Of a stretch of DNA of 64,000 bases, positions 1 to 11,780 are shown piece by piece; position 1 is the first letter of the stretch, and the number at the start of each line of letters is the position of its first letter. The stretch comes from Pieris napi. Lineage: Eukaryota; Arthropoda; Insecta; Lepidoptera; Pieridae. The stretch is taken from the NCBI RefSeq assembly GCF_905475465.1, contig NC_062254.1:2810001-2874000 (forward strand). The letters run 5' to 3'. The notes beneath the pieces were generated by a model that made no database searches, was not told where the DNA came from, and saw only the letters and a program-made list of their open reading frames with translations. Made by a program: the position numbers and the translations under genes.

Positions 1-1080
1 CTTTAGTTGTGCGATTTGAGTATTATTTTTTTTATTATTAGATAAGTGTGGTTTATTGAAGTGGAGTCAAACGGGTGTAAGGTTTTATTAGAAGGCGCGT
101 TGTCATGTCGTTTTTCATACTCTTTCTTTCGAGTGAATATTGTAAAGGATTTTTTTTATAAAAAAATTTATTTCCAGTTTAATTTAAAAAAAAATGGTTT
201 AATAATAGCTCCAATGTATTCTTTATTAAATTTATTTTTAAATTATAGTTAGTACTAGATATACTATGTGGTTTCAGACTGCTTCTGCAGCTGTCCATAT
301 TAATTTGGTCGTAATGTAATATGTATTAACCTACTTCTATAAATTTAATACTGAATTAAAAATTAATTCATACCCGTAGTTCCGGAGATCAATCTAGCGT
401 GTTCAATGGAGAAAAACTGGGAGACGCTTCAGAAAGGTTTTTCTCGTCTTTGGAAAAAAATTCATTAGTGTTTTGCGCCTATCTTGCGTGTTATAAAGTA
501 TGTCACTCGCTGATAATATAGCTTTATATTCGAATTTTTAAATCGTTTTAAAAGTTAATGCAATACAAAAAAAAATCTTTCCTCTTCATAATATTAGTGT
601 AGATGATGATGGTAGGTATTTCGTACGGGTTTCCCTCAACATATTGGAAAATTTTCTAGAAATCTTAGAAAGTTGATTTGCATGCTATTAGCTTTATTAT
701 CACTGGATATAACAATTGCTAATAAGAATGTAATATTTACAATCTAAAGGTAAACAACAGACAAAAATATTGTTTAACTATTTATTATAATTGAACGACA
801 AGCAAATAATGTTTCTATTAAACGGCCGGTTAAATTGAATTATTATTAATAATGTCAACTATTTTTTTTTACCGTATTGTACAAGCAATTCTAACTTTAT
901 ATTTTATTTATATAGTAGCAGCCTGCCACGGCTGGACATTTATTTTTTGTTAATAATGACTTTGCTTTTAATATTTTTTTTGGTTTGACTTTAAAACATG
1001 TTTTTGCGTCGAAAACCGCCATGATTTAAAATAAATATTTTTTTTATAATATGAAAGAAGAAAAGGTTCTAAACTATTTC
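1..1080. other. AT-rich intergenic DNA, no gene seen
   Basis: No reading frame here resembles a known protein, and no splice-flanked coding block or repeat family shared with the rest of the window was recognised. The short frames are low-complexity and rich in Phe, Lys and Leu, as expected by chance in AT-rich DNA. Confidence 0.5.
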
Positions 1081-1276
1081 ATGTAGGTACGTATTTGTAT
1101 TTATTATATGGCATGCGCAGTAGCAAGTGTAGGTCGCGATAATGAGGTGTGGCGTGATCTTGTATTTACGTGGAAACGAAAGCTGGACTGACGGGTCAAC
1201 TGTACAGGATATCCTTGTAAGGGAATCTTTTCCTACGTATATTAGCAATGTTTCACGTAGTAATGTTTTGCATGCT

Positions 1277-1551
1277 TTTGACGTGACAACGTCTTATAAT
1301 TCGATGGAGCCGGCTGCACGCACGAAAAAACATGACTCATGCGGCGTTACCTCGCTCTGAGGCGTTCCATTTAAAATTGACATGATTGTATTTATGCGTA
1401 CAAATAAATGTAACTTGATCAATTCAATTGTGATTTCCATTTACCTCCTTCTCTATATCCATACAAAATACCTATCAAACAAATAACATTAAAATTTTCT
1501 TTTGAAAAATGCAACCATTCCATCAATATTTATGACGTTGTCACGTTCAAC
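1277..1551. mobile_element. MITE-like element with ~20-bp inverted termini
   Basis: The left end reads TTTTGACGTGACAACGTC and the right end is its near inverse (TATGACGTTGTCACGTTCAA). A diverged relative lies at 53288-53636. Both copies are followed closely by the same block (GTAAACCGACTTTACAGACA), so the true repeat unit may extend to about 1610. No transposase is encoded, and the short frame at 1142-1360 that overlaps the left end is not a gene. The superfamily is unknown and the target duplication was not resolved. Confidence 0.5.
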
Positions 1552-2329
1552 TATCGTCAGTAAACCGACTTTACAGACAACCGATTTTTGGTAGAAAAGC
1601 ATCTAAAAACTACTACTGCCTAAGATTTGCTCTGCGGTTTCCGCGTTAGTTCATTTGTAGTGTGATGTCGGTACTGCCTCGCCTATCCATATTTTTTTTT
1701 ATTTAAACTAATTACTGAGATTTGCGGAATTTTTACCGATTTTTTGACGCTGTCCAGTAATAATAACTTTAATAACTTTTAAAGTAGAAGTTGTAAAAGC
1801 TCATTATATTCTCGCTAACACAATATTACTGAAGCAGATCCTGAAATTTGCCATCTATTTTCCATATCCGTCGAAGTGTGTGTTTTCCGATATTCGGAAA
1901 TAAATCCGCGCACCTTTCTTCAACGTGGCATTTGCGTCGCCACATTGGCAAAATGGCGTCTAATAGTTTTTGTATTTTTTTCGATATATTTGACGATAAC
2001 ATTTTAACAACTTATAGCGAACGTAAACTAAGTTTATATTAGTTTAAGAATAATATTGATTTTATATTGACCGCTTTCGAAGCCATTAGTTACGGTTAAT
2101 TTTGCAAAATAATATAAAACAAAATTGGATGTTTGTAATCTGTGGTAACATTATTGCCACCTGTGTTTATTCAATTTGTAATTATTAATAAATACGTAGT
2201 ATTCATATTTAAACTAATAATTTGTGGTTGGAACATATTTAAATAAAACATTCGCATTGCCATTATCTTTGTAAGAATAACCAAAGACAACACATACAAA
2301 ATAAAGTATTTTGCTACTTTGTAAAACAA

Positions 2330-2560
2330 TCACCTCAATAATTGTGAGAATATTAATAACTTGGTAATGGCAGCACACAAAGCAACGATCAATTTCTGAA
2401 TGACCACAGACAATTTAATGTTTCTATCAGACCCCACTGCACAACGATTTGGTTGACTCAATATCAAAAGTATTAGAGTGTTATCTGACTTAGACATAGA
2501 CATAGACATAACATTTATTACATTCGAAAAACACACACACATAAACACACAAAATAACAA
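2330..2560 (-). mobile_element. 3' end of a LINE with TATGTC-type tail (family C)
   Basis: Read on the - strand, this segment ends in CA-rich sequence followed by repeats of the hexamer ATGTCT. The same module is on the + strand at 18760-18993 and, more diverged, on the - strand at 12345-12535. Simple-hexamer tails after a conserved 3' UTR are typical of non-LTR retrotransposons. No reverse transcriptase remains. Confidence 0.5.
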
Positions 2561-3409
2561 TACTCAAAGAAAAAATAAAAAAGACTTCCGTCTCACAACA
2601 TCTTTGCTATAGGATATAGGTTATGGACCTTTACTTAGTCATTCTATTTTATTTATGAATTTATGCAATAACCAGACAGCGCATGTACATAAAAAATAAT
2701 ACATAACTCTACACAAACACAAAATCACACACATATACAGTATTTTATTTGAAGGTCTTATAAAACATTTATTATTGTATATATCAACCACGGAAGAATA
2801 TCTGGTCACTCACAACACAGAGACGCCCTTAGTGTGGGGACTAACCTAATAAAGAGGTCATTTTAAAATAAATTAATATGATTTCTGGTAAAAGAACCAT
2901 AACGATTATATTTTAGGTAATCACTTATGATGTTTATTACGTAATTGCGATTTTTCAACGCTAGTAGCAGTGGGCAATCTTAAAATAGATGATAAAGTTA
3001 TAATAATGCAATAATTTCACATTCAAAGAACAGACAGTAGTGGAATAATGCTGAAAGACGTGAAACTTATTCGAGAGATTTGTTAAACGACTCGACCGAA
3101 AATTTAAATTGATTAAATGACTTTACAAAAGCGTTCCTTGACATCGTCCTGATTGTACTCTGTATAACCTCTGCAGAAATTATATCTCACGACATCCTTT
3201 CCACCAAGTGTTTGGATTGCCTGGAAGAGATTGTGCAGACTGCTTATTTTTTTAAGTTCTCTTATTATACAGTCAACATTTTCCGATTATTATTGTATTA
3301 ATAATGTTAAATAACCAGTGTGTAATCGTTTTTATAAATCAGAAGTATAATTTTATAAATCATTTTTGACTCATTTTGAAAAAGCTAAAAAGACCTAACT
3401 CAAAAATGG

Positions 3410-3710
3410 TTCACTTTTTATTTATTTTATAGTTCTACACGTAACACAAATTATATATAAAAAAACAATTATACTAAGGATATAGCCAAAGATGGAATAC
3501 AAAATGATTCAAACAAAGGAAAAAATCTATAAAAAATATTAAATACATTTGACTAAGAGCCTATGTGGGGTGTGTTCATGATCTTAACACGCCTTTAGCA
3601 TATTCCGTGATATCTTAGCTTTTGTGTTAAAATTATCACATATAGTATATGTAACGAAGTGTTAAATATCCACTCCTTTAAAGGTAGGAACAGATATATG
3701 TACCTATTAA
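3410..3710. repeat. Dispersed repeat, paired copy at 62920-63270
   Basis: It shares several blocks with 62920-63270, including 'ACCAAAGATGGAATACA' or a close variant, a 'TATGTGGGGTGTG' block and a later 'GAGGTAGGAA'-like block. The order and spacing are the same in both. It is probably the 3' UTR of an old retrotransposon. No protein-coding remnant was recognised. Confidence 0.45.
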
Positions 3711-4017
3711 CTTTAGGACGCATGATGTTTATCTTCGAATTAAAACACGCGTCGGTTAAAAAATAGGAAATAAAAAACGAAAATGTGATTATAATCCATT
3801 TTTGCAAGTATCGTTTTAGTAGAATTATGACTTATTTTCCTTATCAAAGGTGTAATGTGATGTTTACATACTAGTATAAAACAACTTACATACTTCAATT
3901 AGGTATCGTTGTTGCGAAACATTGTTCATATTTGATTTGAAATAGTTTTCTTAAACAGTTTATGATTAAAATTTTCATTTGATTAATAATTAAAGCTGGC
4001 GCAGATTTATGATTTAT

Positions 4018-4105
4018 TATTCCGGCAACGCACTCGCAAGCCCTCTGGCCGTGAGAGTGTCCATGGGCGGCCGTATCACTTAACATCAGATGAGCCTGTT
4101 TGTTT
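4018..4105 (+). mobile_element. LINE 3' terminal stub (family A)
   Basis: It matches the last ~90 bp of the family best seen at 10300-10545: 'CCGGCAACGC', then 'GTGTCCATGGGCGG', then 'ATCACTTAACATCAG'. Only the very 3' end of the element is present, as expected of 5'-truncated non-LTR retrotransposon insertions. Confidence 0.6.
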
Positions 4106-4206
4106 GTTCTATTTAATAAAAAAAAAAGTTCCCATAACCGGTGAGCATGTATGGTGAATGTCATGAAAGTTTATGAAGTGAGAGAGGTGTCTATGGTCTC
4201 TGCCTA

Positions 4207-4476
4207 GGGAGCGTTCAAGTATTACATAACGCAATTTTTGACCCCCCCCCCCATGTAACTCGCCATAACGTTTTTCAGAACCCCAGTATAGTCCTGTTCC
4301 CAAGTCTAGTAAAACGTTTCGTGACCACCTAGTGACTCTTTAGTTACTATTATGTGGTGTAAGTAGAAAATAATATTAACAATAACGCGTAATTCAATCA
4401 CCGCCCCGCATCGTAACGTTTTACAAAAGGGCCCCCCCCCCCCCCAAAATTCGTTACGTAATACTTGAACGCTCCC
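4207..4476. mobile_element. MITE with GGGAGCGTTCAAG termini, 3-bp target duplication
   Basis: This 270-bp element has inverted termini GGGAGCGTTCAAGTATTAC / TAATACTTGAACGCTCCC and is flanked by the direct repeat CTA on both sides. A second copy at 22505-22774 has the same termini and is flanked by AAA. Three-bp duplications and GC-capped termini fit PIF/Harbinger-like non-autonomous elements. Two long C tracts lie just inside the termini. A fragment of the left end is at 10811-10875. It encodes nothing convincing. Confidence 0.75.
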
Positions 4477-4479
4477 CTA

Positions 4480-6470
4480 ACCCTTCGGAAAAAAATATAA
4501 TTAAAGAACGATTAAAGATACCCCACCCCATCTGTTAGTCATTGAAAAGTGTTTTATATCGCATTTTACAAATAAAACAACGTGTAACTTAGCGTACATG
4601 AGCCTAAATATATTCACTTAAAATCGAAGTGCATCCACAGAAGGCTGATTCATCTACTTGCATTTTAGAACCAATAACCTTAGAAAGAGATCTAAAAATC
4701 TCAGTTCTAACCCAAGAATTGTAGCGCTACCGGATATGCAATCGCAATAAATAGCTATAGCTACACACACATTTATATAAGAATTAATTATTTTATATAG
4801 AACAATTATTCTTTTCCCTATTACAATTGCTCTGTATGTCGTTTACATTAACTGCACTAGAGCAGAAAGGTCAATTACAAAGAAAGTTTCACGTGATTAT
4901 TTTTAATTTAATACGAATGCCACTGCGCATTGGGACATGTAAATTTATTAAAAAATGTTACGCATATGTAAATCATTACATATTAACATATATTTAGATT
5001 TTAGAACGAAACATGTTTATAAAATGTTTAATAAGATGCATTTGTGTGGTGATTTTTAAGTAGTAGTAAGTAGTCTAGTGATTACTATTTGCACATAATA
5101 GCTTTCGTCTTTTTATTTTATTGTATTTCTATACAACCAGGCAATAATGTTCGTGGTATACGAAATTCGCGTTCATATTAATAAGGTTAAAAAATAATGA
5201 AGTTAAACAGGGCAATGACCTCGATTCTTTAATGTTTTGTTTACATTCTTAAATATTGGCAGTTGGTGAGAATTTTGAAGACAATAGAAATTGTAAAACA
5301 TCCTCTCGGATGTGGAACGCATGCTTTTCCCATACAAATTTAAACACGATTGTACTTAAATAGTAAACAGTGAAATTGCCCGAAACGATTTGCCCAAATC
5401 GTTGAAGATCACAACATTTTAGTGAATATACAAACTTAAACTTGCTATAACTTTTAGACGTAATATAGCTTTAATAAAAGCCATATAAAAATATCTATTG
5501 CAGTTTTTAGTTACTACATATTAATAAATACTATTATAGAGAGGACATATATGTTTGAAACGAATAAGGTCACAACTACCACTGTTTAGAATAATATATG
5601 ATCCCTGAGATACAAAGGCTATATTTATTTACAAAACATTTTAATAAATACATGTGCAGCCAAACGACTACGGCATAGATTCTATAAACTATACAAATTG
5701 GAACCAAAATTTTAAAAACAAACTGTCGAAATTGTTCGAAAAGTTCAAATCATTGTGACGTTACTTATTAGTGCTATATTTACGGTATCCGGTCCCAGCT
5801 TCGATTCTTACAAAAACAATTATTTCGTGTGGTATTCAATGAACGATTTGCCGATAAAATATGCAGGAATGTGTCTGTTTGGACGGGTTTTTTCTATGGC
5901 TATAATGAAGGGTATATCGTCAGCAGTATTTTAAATAATAAATGATATAATAAATTTAATTACATCAGTAAAAGTAAGCATGCATTGCATTGACTCTACA
6001 ATGTTACGATAATTCACGTAATTAATTGTCGTATTGTTCACGCGATCTCGTGTCTTCAAATAATTTCAATGCTAAATCACAGCGTCCATAATTCATTTTA
6101 ATTAATGTAGATTATGAAATAAGTCTTGTCAATATTTTTACGTGTATATGAATAGTTTTATGTAGCAGTGGGAACGTTGAGACAGACTCAACCAAGTAAC
6201 TTAAAACTAAAGTTCGGTCCCGGCGGTAAATCCAGATAACCAGTGTTAAAGGCAAGTGACAAAAGGTGTATTATGTAGACTTCACAGCCGCCGTTAGAAA
6301 TACCTATATCTAAAGAGCCGATGTCTATATTAGCGGAGTCACTTAACAGATATTATCAAAAACATAAGCACTTATCAGACCCTCAAAGATAAATGATAAA
6401 ATACAATTCACCGGCAATTTCGTGCGTTCTCGTAAATAAAACACCGCATTTACCGAATCTTTCCATGTTT
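4480..6470. other. Intergenic, no gene or clear repeat recognised
   Basis: No frame over about 60 codons has a recognisable product, and no splice-bounded coding block was seen. Base composition is uniformly AT-rich. Confidence 0.4.
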
Positions 6471-6477
6471 TTCTAAG

Positions 6478-6610
6478 GACGGACAGCAGGCTCATCTAAT
6501 GTTAAGTGACACCGCCATCCATGGACACTCGTTGTCAATGGGCTCGCGAGTGCGTTGCCGCCCTTTTCAGAATTAGTACGCTGTATTCTTGAGTCTCTAA
6601 GTCGTAGTTG
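6478..6610 (-). mobile_element. LINE 3' terminal stub (family A), reverse
   Basis: It is the reverse complement of the family A terminal block: 'CAGGCTCATCTAATGTTAAG' then 'CCATCCATGGACAC' then 'GCGAGTGCGTTGCCG'. Only the 3' end is present. Confidence 0.6.
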
Positions 6611-7449
6611 AGTATCGTTCCACATAGTGGTTGACACGCAAAAGTTGGCTTAAAAATGCCGTCCCATGATGAAACTGCAACTCCTCTGAACATATGTCTA
6701 TGTTTCATAGATGATCATGTAATATCGTTAATGTAAGCTTTAAAATAATAATTAAACATTTAATTAGAATTAACAGTAAGTAGGGTAGAACTGCATTAGA
6801 AAAAAATGGGCGTTCGTATTAAACTACAGTAAAACATTTGGACATTACTTATTTGAAAATATTTATTTTATTACTATATAAAAAAATACAAATGATTATA
6901 CTGATCGTTTAATTAAATCCTTGTAACTATAGGCTTTACTCGGCAGAAACATTTATGCTGACCCTGCATTCTCTTTACTGGAGATACATCTAACTACAAC
7001 TGAATGCGCTTATAAAAAACAGAATCTATTAATGCAAATAAAAATAACTTACATACAAAATATTTATGCTTCATTTGTTGAGATTTACAGTAAATGCATG
7101 GCCATTGCATAACTTTCACATTAAAATCCAGAGAGTGTAACCAATGTCACTAATACATTAACGATGGAAACTCGACTCTAAGGTGATAGATTTAAAGTGT
7201 AAATTTAATTACGCCTAAACGTAGCCTCATTTGTCTCACCGTGACAAGTTTTTGTTATATTCGGTCTACATGTCAACAGGATAAGGAAAACATGTATAGA
7301 ATAATATAGGTAATTTTTATACTAACCCTATTTAGTGAGAGAATTTATCACGTTTGTGACACGAGAATTTTGAGGAAATATTTGTATACTATGTATGGTT
7401 ATATACATATTATTAATTTTTTAATTATGATTTTACGTATCACATATGT

Positions 7450-7565
7450 TTGAGTAGCTGCCCCCGCGAACTCGTTTCGCCTTAATATGACGTTTTTACT
7501 TAGCCTATCCTTTATTAGCTACATACCAACATATAAAAGTATAGAACATTTTGCTATGCTGCATA
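7450..7565 (-). mobile_element. Helitron-like 3' end, second family
   Basis: The reverse complement carries a subterminal hairpin-like block (GGCGAAACGAGTTCGC) just before a decayed CTAC/CTAG end. The inner blocks ('ACATACCAACAT', 'ACATTTTGCTATGCTG') are shared with the opposite-strand copy at 59690-59780. It is non-autonomous and its 5' end was not defined. Confidence 0.4.
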
Positions 7566-7727
7566 TTAAAACTAAATTTTTATTTTTCAATTTTTTTATC
7601 AAAATTTTCATGTTTGTTCATGTCGCAGTGTGATACGTATACTGTAAAGCTGACATCGATAAATTAAGACAAAAATGACAAACCAGTAGTTCCTAAAATT
7701 AAGGCGTTCAACCAAACAAACATACTT

Positions 7728-7940
7728 ACTTTCTATGTGCGCATTTAATATTCGCTCGAACGGTGAAGGAAAACATCGTGAGGAAACCGGCTTGCCTTAG
7801 ACCCTAAATGTTTACGGCTTGTGTCAAGCACAGGAGGCTGATCACCTACTTGCCTATTACATTGACAAATTATCATAAAACTAATACAGAAATCAGGGGC
7901 TTAGACCTAAAAAGGTTGTAGCACCACTGATTTATTTATA
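7728..7940 (+). mobile_element. tRNA-derived SINE, head-truncated
   Basis: It contains the SINE body ('GTGAGGAAACCGGCTTGCCT', 'AGGCTGATCACCTACTTGCC', 'GTTGTAGCACCACTGATTT') but lacks the tRNA-like head with A and B boxes that intact copies such as 12831-13090 have. This is typical 5' truncation. Confidence 0.7.
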
Positions 7941-8469
7941 TAATGAGGAGACTATTTGGTAATTATTAGCATCTACTTTCAGTAAGCAGTTTAAGCGTGT
8001 TTACGGTATAAAGATTATGTTCAGATGTTACATGTCGAGGTAAATAACCCAAGCGAGGACTTAGAAATCTGATTTAATAAGTTTATCTAATCTGTAGTTA
8101 AGATAATAACTCATCTATTAATACATGTAATCAGAGCATGCAATCCAGTTTTTAATACAACATAAAACTTATGAACGTAATTCTAATATTGACATTCGAG
8201 AGTTAAGATTACGTCCTACATTTAATAAATTACAATGATTTATTTAGTTATTGTTAGAAATTTTTACACCAATCGATGCCACGAAGGTAAATGCAATTAC
8301 AGTTATCAATCAACCTTGACCATGCGTCCAAAGCACGCGGAACGGAAAGTTTTATTTTAATTCAAAATTTAGTGACCTTCGTGAAGGTTGGCATTTTTTA
8401 CCATAAACTAACTTTAAGTAAGGTTTTGAAACGAAGCAGGCTGTTCGAAGATTTATTGTGTTTCCCCAA

Positions 8470-8880
8470 GGGACACTATCTGGTCAATAACAACACACTC
8501 CCAAGCGAAATTAGAGAATTATCACTAAATAAATTCAAAACTCTCGTTACACGTAAATTAATCAATAAAGCTTTTTATAAATTTTACGAATATTTAAATG
8601 ATCCATTAGGATCATTGGGATCATCCTTGGGATTGATCCCAATCCCAGGCTGCTCTGCCTTAGAAACAATTAGTATGACTCAAAACTTGGCGATTAAAAA
8701 GAGCGGCGGATAGTTTCTTTGCCAGTTCTTCTTGCCTGCGTTTTTATTATTTACTACGAAAATAAACCTTTATTTTGGTAGTCAATATAAACTTAGAATC
8801 AATTAAACATATTTTCTATTGACGTTTATAAGTGTACTTGGTGGCCTGTATGAATAAAGTGGTTTTGAGTTTGAGGTTCA
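8470..8880 (+). mobile_element. Jockey/CR1-like LINE, 3' fragment
   Basis: The + frame within 8291-8713 ends with LPSEIRELSLNKFK, then LINKAFYKF and YLNDP. These motifs are almost identical to the C-terminus of the reverse-transcriptase ORF at 43026-44396. The shared 3' UTR follows ('CTTTGCCAGTTCTTCTTGCC') and ends near 'TTTTGAGTTTGAGG'. The upstream part of that frame is not LINE-like, so the element is truncated inside the C-terminal domain. A local GATCATTGGGATCATCC-type duplication lies within it. Confidence 0.7.
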
Positions 8881-8918
8881 CTTGAATATATCAAGTAGGT
8901 AATTTAATACATAGTTCT

Positions 8919-9161
8919 GCCTTGCGATTCTGTAACTCACTTTTCGAACTCGCACAGCGGTTTTCGCAGCGGCGGTCGCGCTCAAATCAGTCGTGAAGCA
9001 GTCATTTTACGATTTGGCATTCTAATAAACAATAAACTACAAGGAGGGACCTTATTAGAATGTCAAATCGTAAAATGACTGCTTCACGACTGATTTGAGC
9101 ACGACCGCCGCTGCGAAAACCGCTGTGCGAGTTCGAAAAGTGAGTTACAGAATCGCAAGGC
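8919..9161. mobile_element. Foldback element, 110-bp near-perfect arms
   Basis: The left arm (8919-9028) and right arm (9052-9161) are inverted copies with only a few mismatches and a ~23-bp loop. The termini begin GCCTTGCGATTCTGTAACTC. A second, partly arm-deleted member is at 60731-60917. It is non-coding and GC-rich against its surroundings. The superfamily cannot be assigned from these two copies. Confidence 0.8.
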
Positions 9162-9492
9162 TGTACTTTGAGGCAAGGTTGTAAATATTGAAATGTAAGC
9201 TAATAAATTAGAATGCTGTTTTAATTAGAGTTTTAGAAATGATTTATATTATTCATTATTAATGTAGGTACTTTAGTAATCATACACGTGACAAATTGCG
9301 TTGCAAGTTGCGACATAAATCGTGCTAATTTGAATTTTAATTATGATTTAATTGAACTTTCATTACGAGGAATGTATAATTTGTAGGAGTTTAATTATGT
9401 GCTAATGTTATATTTTTCTTGGACAACATAATTTTAAATTTTTACATTAAATTACTTACATATTCTGAATTTCTGTGATGTACCCTAGTACG

Positions 9493-9525
9493 TGACGTCA
9501 TAGTGCAACAACTACCGTCTCATTG
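9493..9525 (+). promoter_or_regulatory. Candidate 5' region of cystinosin: CRE palindrome before a splice donor
   Basis: The coding first exon of the cystinosin gene is preceded at 11676 by a strong splice acceptor, so a non-coding exon must lie upstream. Here a perfect CRE palindrome, TGACGTCA (9493-9500), stands about 25 bp before a consensus donor GTAAGT (9525). This arrangement could be a first exon and promoter, but nothing else supports it. The choice among upstream donors is a guess. Confidence 0.15.
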
Positions 9526-10004
9526 TAAGTTCCTAGTACGATGAATCGATTGGTAATAAATTTTTCAAATAATAAAATAACGCTGTCTAAAAGTATTAGA
9601 TTTTTTTTTAGTCTGTATTCGTGTTGTTGCCGTGTTGAGATTTTAAAACCATGATTTTCCTTAATTTATTTTTGCACGCGACCGACTGCATTGTAAATAA
9701 GTAACAAAAGTTCTTGTTCTCACCCTAATACATTGACACTAACCTTGAGTGATGCTATAATTTCTTTATCGCTTTTTCTCGGTCGTTAAAAAATCAATTT
9801 TCCCTGAGTTGAAATTGTAAACATATATTGTGCTCACGATATGGTTTAATAAAGTGTTGCAAGGTGTTTCAGGTAAATTTTTTGTATTCGTAACGTTAAG
9901 GCAGTTTAGTTAAAAAATATGGTTAAATCAGCCAATTATCGGTGTTAATTAATTTACTTATTAAGGGCTACCTTACCTATTGTATAATAGGTATATAAAC
10001 ATTT

Positions 10005-10220
10005 CCCGGGTCCCTTGGGTAGAATGCCTAGCGAACCCCGAGGGCCAATATTAAGGGCGTGTGAAGGGCTGAGGTGTTTTTAGTGGGTGGGGTCTCGCTA
10101 CCCCTCTGAATAGCAGAGGGTTTTGAGTGTAGACCCAGCCCCACAGTCCCCGCGTCAAGCTCGACATCCTTGATGCGGGCCTGCGTAAGCGCATTTTCAC
10201 CTCGTATAAAAAAAAAAAAA
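10005..10220 (+). mobile_element. Short non-LTR retrotransposon copy with poly(A) and TSD
   Basis: This 216-bp GC-rich insert ends in 13 A residues (10208-10220). It is bounded by 14-bp direct repeats, GTATATAAACATTT at 9991-10004 and GTATACAAACATTT at 10221-10234, with one mismatch. That is the signature of target-primed reverse transcription. The overlapping - strand frames (10028-10228 and 10051-10290) are not genes. The family is not identified: it could be a 5'-truncated LINE tail or a SINE. Confidence 0.75.
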
Positions 10221-10299
10221 GTATACAAACATTTATTCGGACTAATATCTGCAGCTGAGTGTCAGCATCGGACGTCGAGGTAGAATACAAAATACCTTC

Positions 10300-10545
10300 G
10301 TATCATCTCGATGTCCGTCGCTCCACAACTGAGCGTTTCTTAAAGCAATTTTTGCCGCGCACTACCACTATGTGGAACCAGCTGCCCACTGAAGTATTTC
10401 CGAACTAATTCGACTTAGGGTCCTTCAAGAAAAGATACGTACCATTTCTTAAAAGGCTGGCAACGAACTTGCGAGCTGGTGTCCATGGGCGGCGATATCA
10501 CTTAACATCAGGTGAGCCTCCTGCCCGTTTGCATACTGTTACATA
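10300..10545 (+). mobile_element. LINE ORF2 C-terminus and 3' end (family A)
   Basis: A conceptual + frame reads TTTMWNQLPTEVFPN, a stop, then FDLGSFKKRYVPFLKRL and RRYHLTSGEPPARLHTV, then stops. The 'MWN-LP--VF' signature is typical of the tail of Jockey-like and related non-LTR ORF2 proteins. One in-frame stop shows decay. Related copies are at 4018, 6478, 26145, 29020 and 39945. Confidence 0.65.
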
Positions 10546-10810
10546 AAAAAATTGTATTAGTACCAATTATACTTATATTATTCACACTTGGACCCGACAC
10601 GTACTGTTAAGTCAAGGTCTGATGAACGCGTTAATGTATTTGTAATCAAAGCTTCCATTTACTGTAATAATAAGTGGTTTGCCCGTGACCACGAAGGATG
10701 TAAGCCAAAGACCATGACACTTAATTCCTGCTTGCAATTCTGTTGTCGGCTTTTTAAATAGTTACGCTCTTTACTTGAAGGACCTTAGGTCGAATTGGTT
10801 CCTTGACTAA

Positions 10811-10875
10811 GGGGACGTTCAAGTATTACGTAAGCAGATTTACTGCAATATATCCCCCCCCCCCCTTGTTATCAA
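10811..10875 (+). mobile_element. Fragment of the GGGAGCGTTCAAG MITE
   Basis: It begins GGGGACGTTCAAGTATTACG and runs into a C tract, as do the left ends of the elements at 4207 and 22505. No matching right terminus was found nearby, so this is a truncated copy. Confidence 0.5.
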
Positions 10876-11676
10876 AAGTAAGCAAAGCTCAAAAATAATG
10901 CTACATAAACGTATTAATTTTTTGTAGAAATCTAGTAAATAATTACCTACTGTTGACGTAATCACCAAACGTAATTTCAAAAAAGAAGTGTGTGACTTAC
11001 GCGCAAAAAAATGATAGATTGTCGTTTATCGAAGTTTAAAAACTACAAAAAATAGTAGTTAATTTAACTAAAACTCGCTCGCGTTTGACGTTCGGTTACC
11101 TGTTTTTGTTAACTGACATTCGTATGAATATGCTGTTTTATAGTGCGAGTGAAATAGCAAGTTTATGCAATTGTTTTTATGCTAATACATTTAGTCGTCA
11201 ACTCCTTTGTTTTTGTTAAATAATGATATAAAAAGGTTTTAAAGATTGTTTATTTTTGTTTACAAAGCACATACTTAGATGAGATAATACTGGCGATTTA
11301 ACTTATAAAAGATTGAGTAAGCTACGACGAGGCGTAGGGTTCTACTTAGGTAGTGGGTTTGCATCATGGCTCTAATAGATTTTCCTCATGCAAGAAGAAA
11401 AACATAGTGAGGAAACATCAAAGATCGTACATGTGCGACGCAAAATGCTGATCGTCTACTTCTCTAATGAAAATCGTTTATAAGGAAAGAGATACATAAA
11501 TCTGCCAACATCAAGGGGTTTTCTTTTAAATTGTGTTTGGGACAAAAGTTTATGTACTCTTGTGCGAGGATTCCCCTACATTCCAGCTCATATTATCTAT
11601 ACTTTAAAAAATGCTATGTCAAATGTCAGTCAATATATCGACTTAAATTTACGATTAACGTTTTATTTTGTTTCAG

Positions 11677-11780
11677 ATCAGAATCCGGAAAAATGCTAGA
11701 CAAAGTGACGATGACTTCACGCGGGGCAAGGGGCAATTTTAGTCATATTTATAAGAATTTAATCACATTTATATTAATAT
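11677..11780 (+). CDS. Cystinosin exon 1 (coding part 11693-11780): signal peptide
   Basis: The exon follows a pyrimidine-rich acceptor (TTTTGTTTCAG) and ends at a GTAAGT donor. The ATG at 11693 opens 29 codons plus one base. Residues 22-29 (NLITFILI) begin a hydrophobic stretch that continues as CLPCKFCQA in exon 2, a plausible signal peptide cleaved after CQA. A second Met at codon 7 is an alternative start. The single leftover T joins the GT of exon 2 to make Cys. An untranslated exon must lie upstream because the acceptor precedes the ATG by only 16 bp. Confidence 0.7.

Noticed and set aside
1142..1360. 72-codon + frame
   Set aside because: It overlaps a MITE terminus, has no homologue and no splice or start context.
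8291..8713. 140-codon + frame as a gene
   Set aside because: Only the second half is protein-derived, and that half is the end of a LINE ORF2; the first half is chance reading.
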